7,943 nucleotides of DNA, from positions 1-7,943 of the forward strand of contig CAJKFZ010000118.1 in the NCBI GenBank assembly GCA_905199285.1, in the 5' to 3' direction. This DNA is from an uncultured Ruminococcus sp. GTDB lineage: Bacteria > Bacillota > Clostridia > Oscillospirales > Ruminococcaceae. Made by a program: the position numbers and the translations under genes. Below the pieces are notes generated by a model. It was given only the letters and a program-made list of their open reading frames with translations, searched no databases and was not told the origin of the DNA. The number at the start of each line of letters is the position of its first letter. Positions within the stretch are counted from its first letter, which is position 1. This document shows, in pieces, positions 7,883 through 7,943 of this stretch.

Positions 7883-7911
7883 TTGACAAATAACTTTGGA
7901 TATGATATAAT
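7883..7911 (+). promoter_or_regulatory. Consensus extended -10 sigma-70/sigma-A promoter, pointing away from rpoB
   Basis: On the plus strand TTGACA (7883-7888) is followed by a 17-bp spacer and TATAAT (7906-7911), a perfect match to both hexamers at the ideal spacing. TG at 7903-7904 adds an extended -10 element. Transcription would start near 7917-7919 and run off the right edge of the window. This implies a divergent gene or small RNA beyond 7943. No part of its product is visible: the last 30 bases show no ribosome-binding site or start codon. Confidence 0.75.
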
Positions 7912-7943
7912 ATCTATCGGAAAAAGCAAAATCTTCTCATACC

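Larger units (their letters stand above)
7763..7943. other. Non-coding region upstream of rpoB
   Basis: This 181-bp stretch has no supported gene. It holds the rpoB ribosome-binding site, several short palindromes (7797-7812, 7823-7843, 7844-7858) and the rightward promoter. For rpoB I found only a weak leftward candidate, TTGCTT with a 16-bp spacer and TATCAT, at about 7902-7929 on the minus strand, overlapping the rightward promoter. The true rpoB promoter may lie outside the window. Confidence 0.7.

Overview
The window holds two complete genes, both on the minus strand: rpoB (7762 to 3848) and rpoC (3737 to 3). They encode the beta and beta-prime subunits of bacterial RNA polymerase. The two proteins together form the catalytic core, and they sit in the near-universal rpoB-rpoC order with a 110-bp gap. 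Both reading frames are intact, and every catalytic and zinc-binding residue I looked for is present.

The organism is most likely a Firmicute of class Clostridia, probably in or near the Ruminococcaceae/Oscillospiraceae. Both proteins resemble the Bacillus/Clostridium type. RpoC lacks the large trigger-loop insertion (SI3) of proteobacteria. Ribosome-binding sites are strong AGGAGG sequences and base composition is moderate. This placement rests on remembered family sequences, not on a search.

Layout in transcription order, right to left: 7943-7763 is non-coding. It carries a near-perfect extended -10 sigma-70/sigma-A promoter pointing right, away from rpoB, and several short palindromes in the rpoB leader. 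I see no convincing promoter for rpoB itself. Next comes rpoB (1304 codons), which ends in an unusually long, repetitive acidic tail. The rpoB-rpoC gap contains a perfect 9-bp stem hairpin without a U tract, then a strong Shine-Dalgarno site. rpoC (1244 codons) follows, starting with TTG, and its stop codon is 2 bp from the window edge.

This is a core housekeeping locus, and I do not see a new multi-gene system. The unusual points are a roughly 46-residue four-cysteine insertion in the RpoC clamp, the repeated acidic tail of RpoB, a proline at a rifampicin-pocket position, the intergenic hairpin, and the rightward promoter upstream of rpoB.
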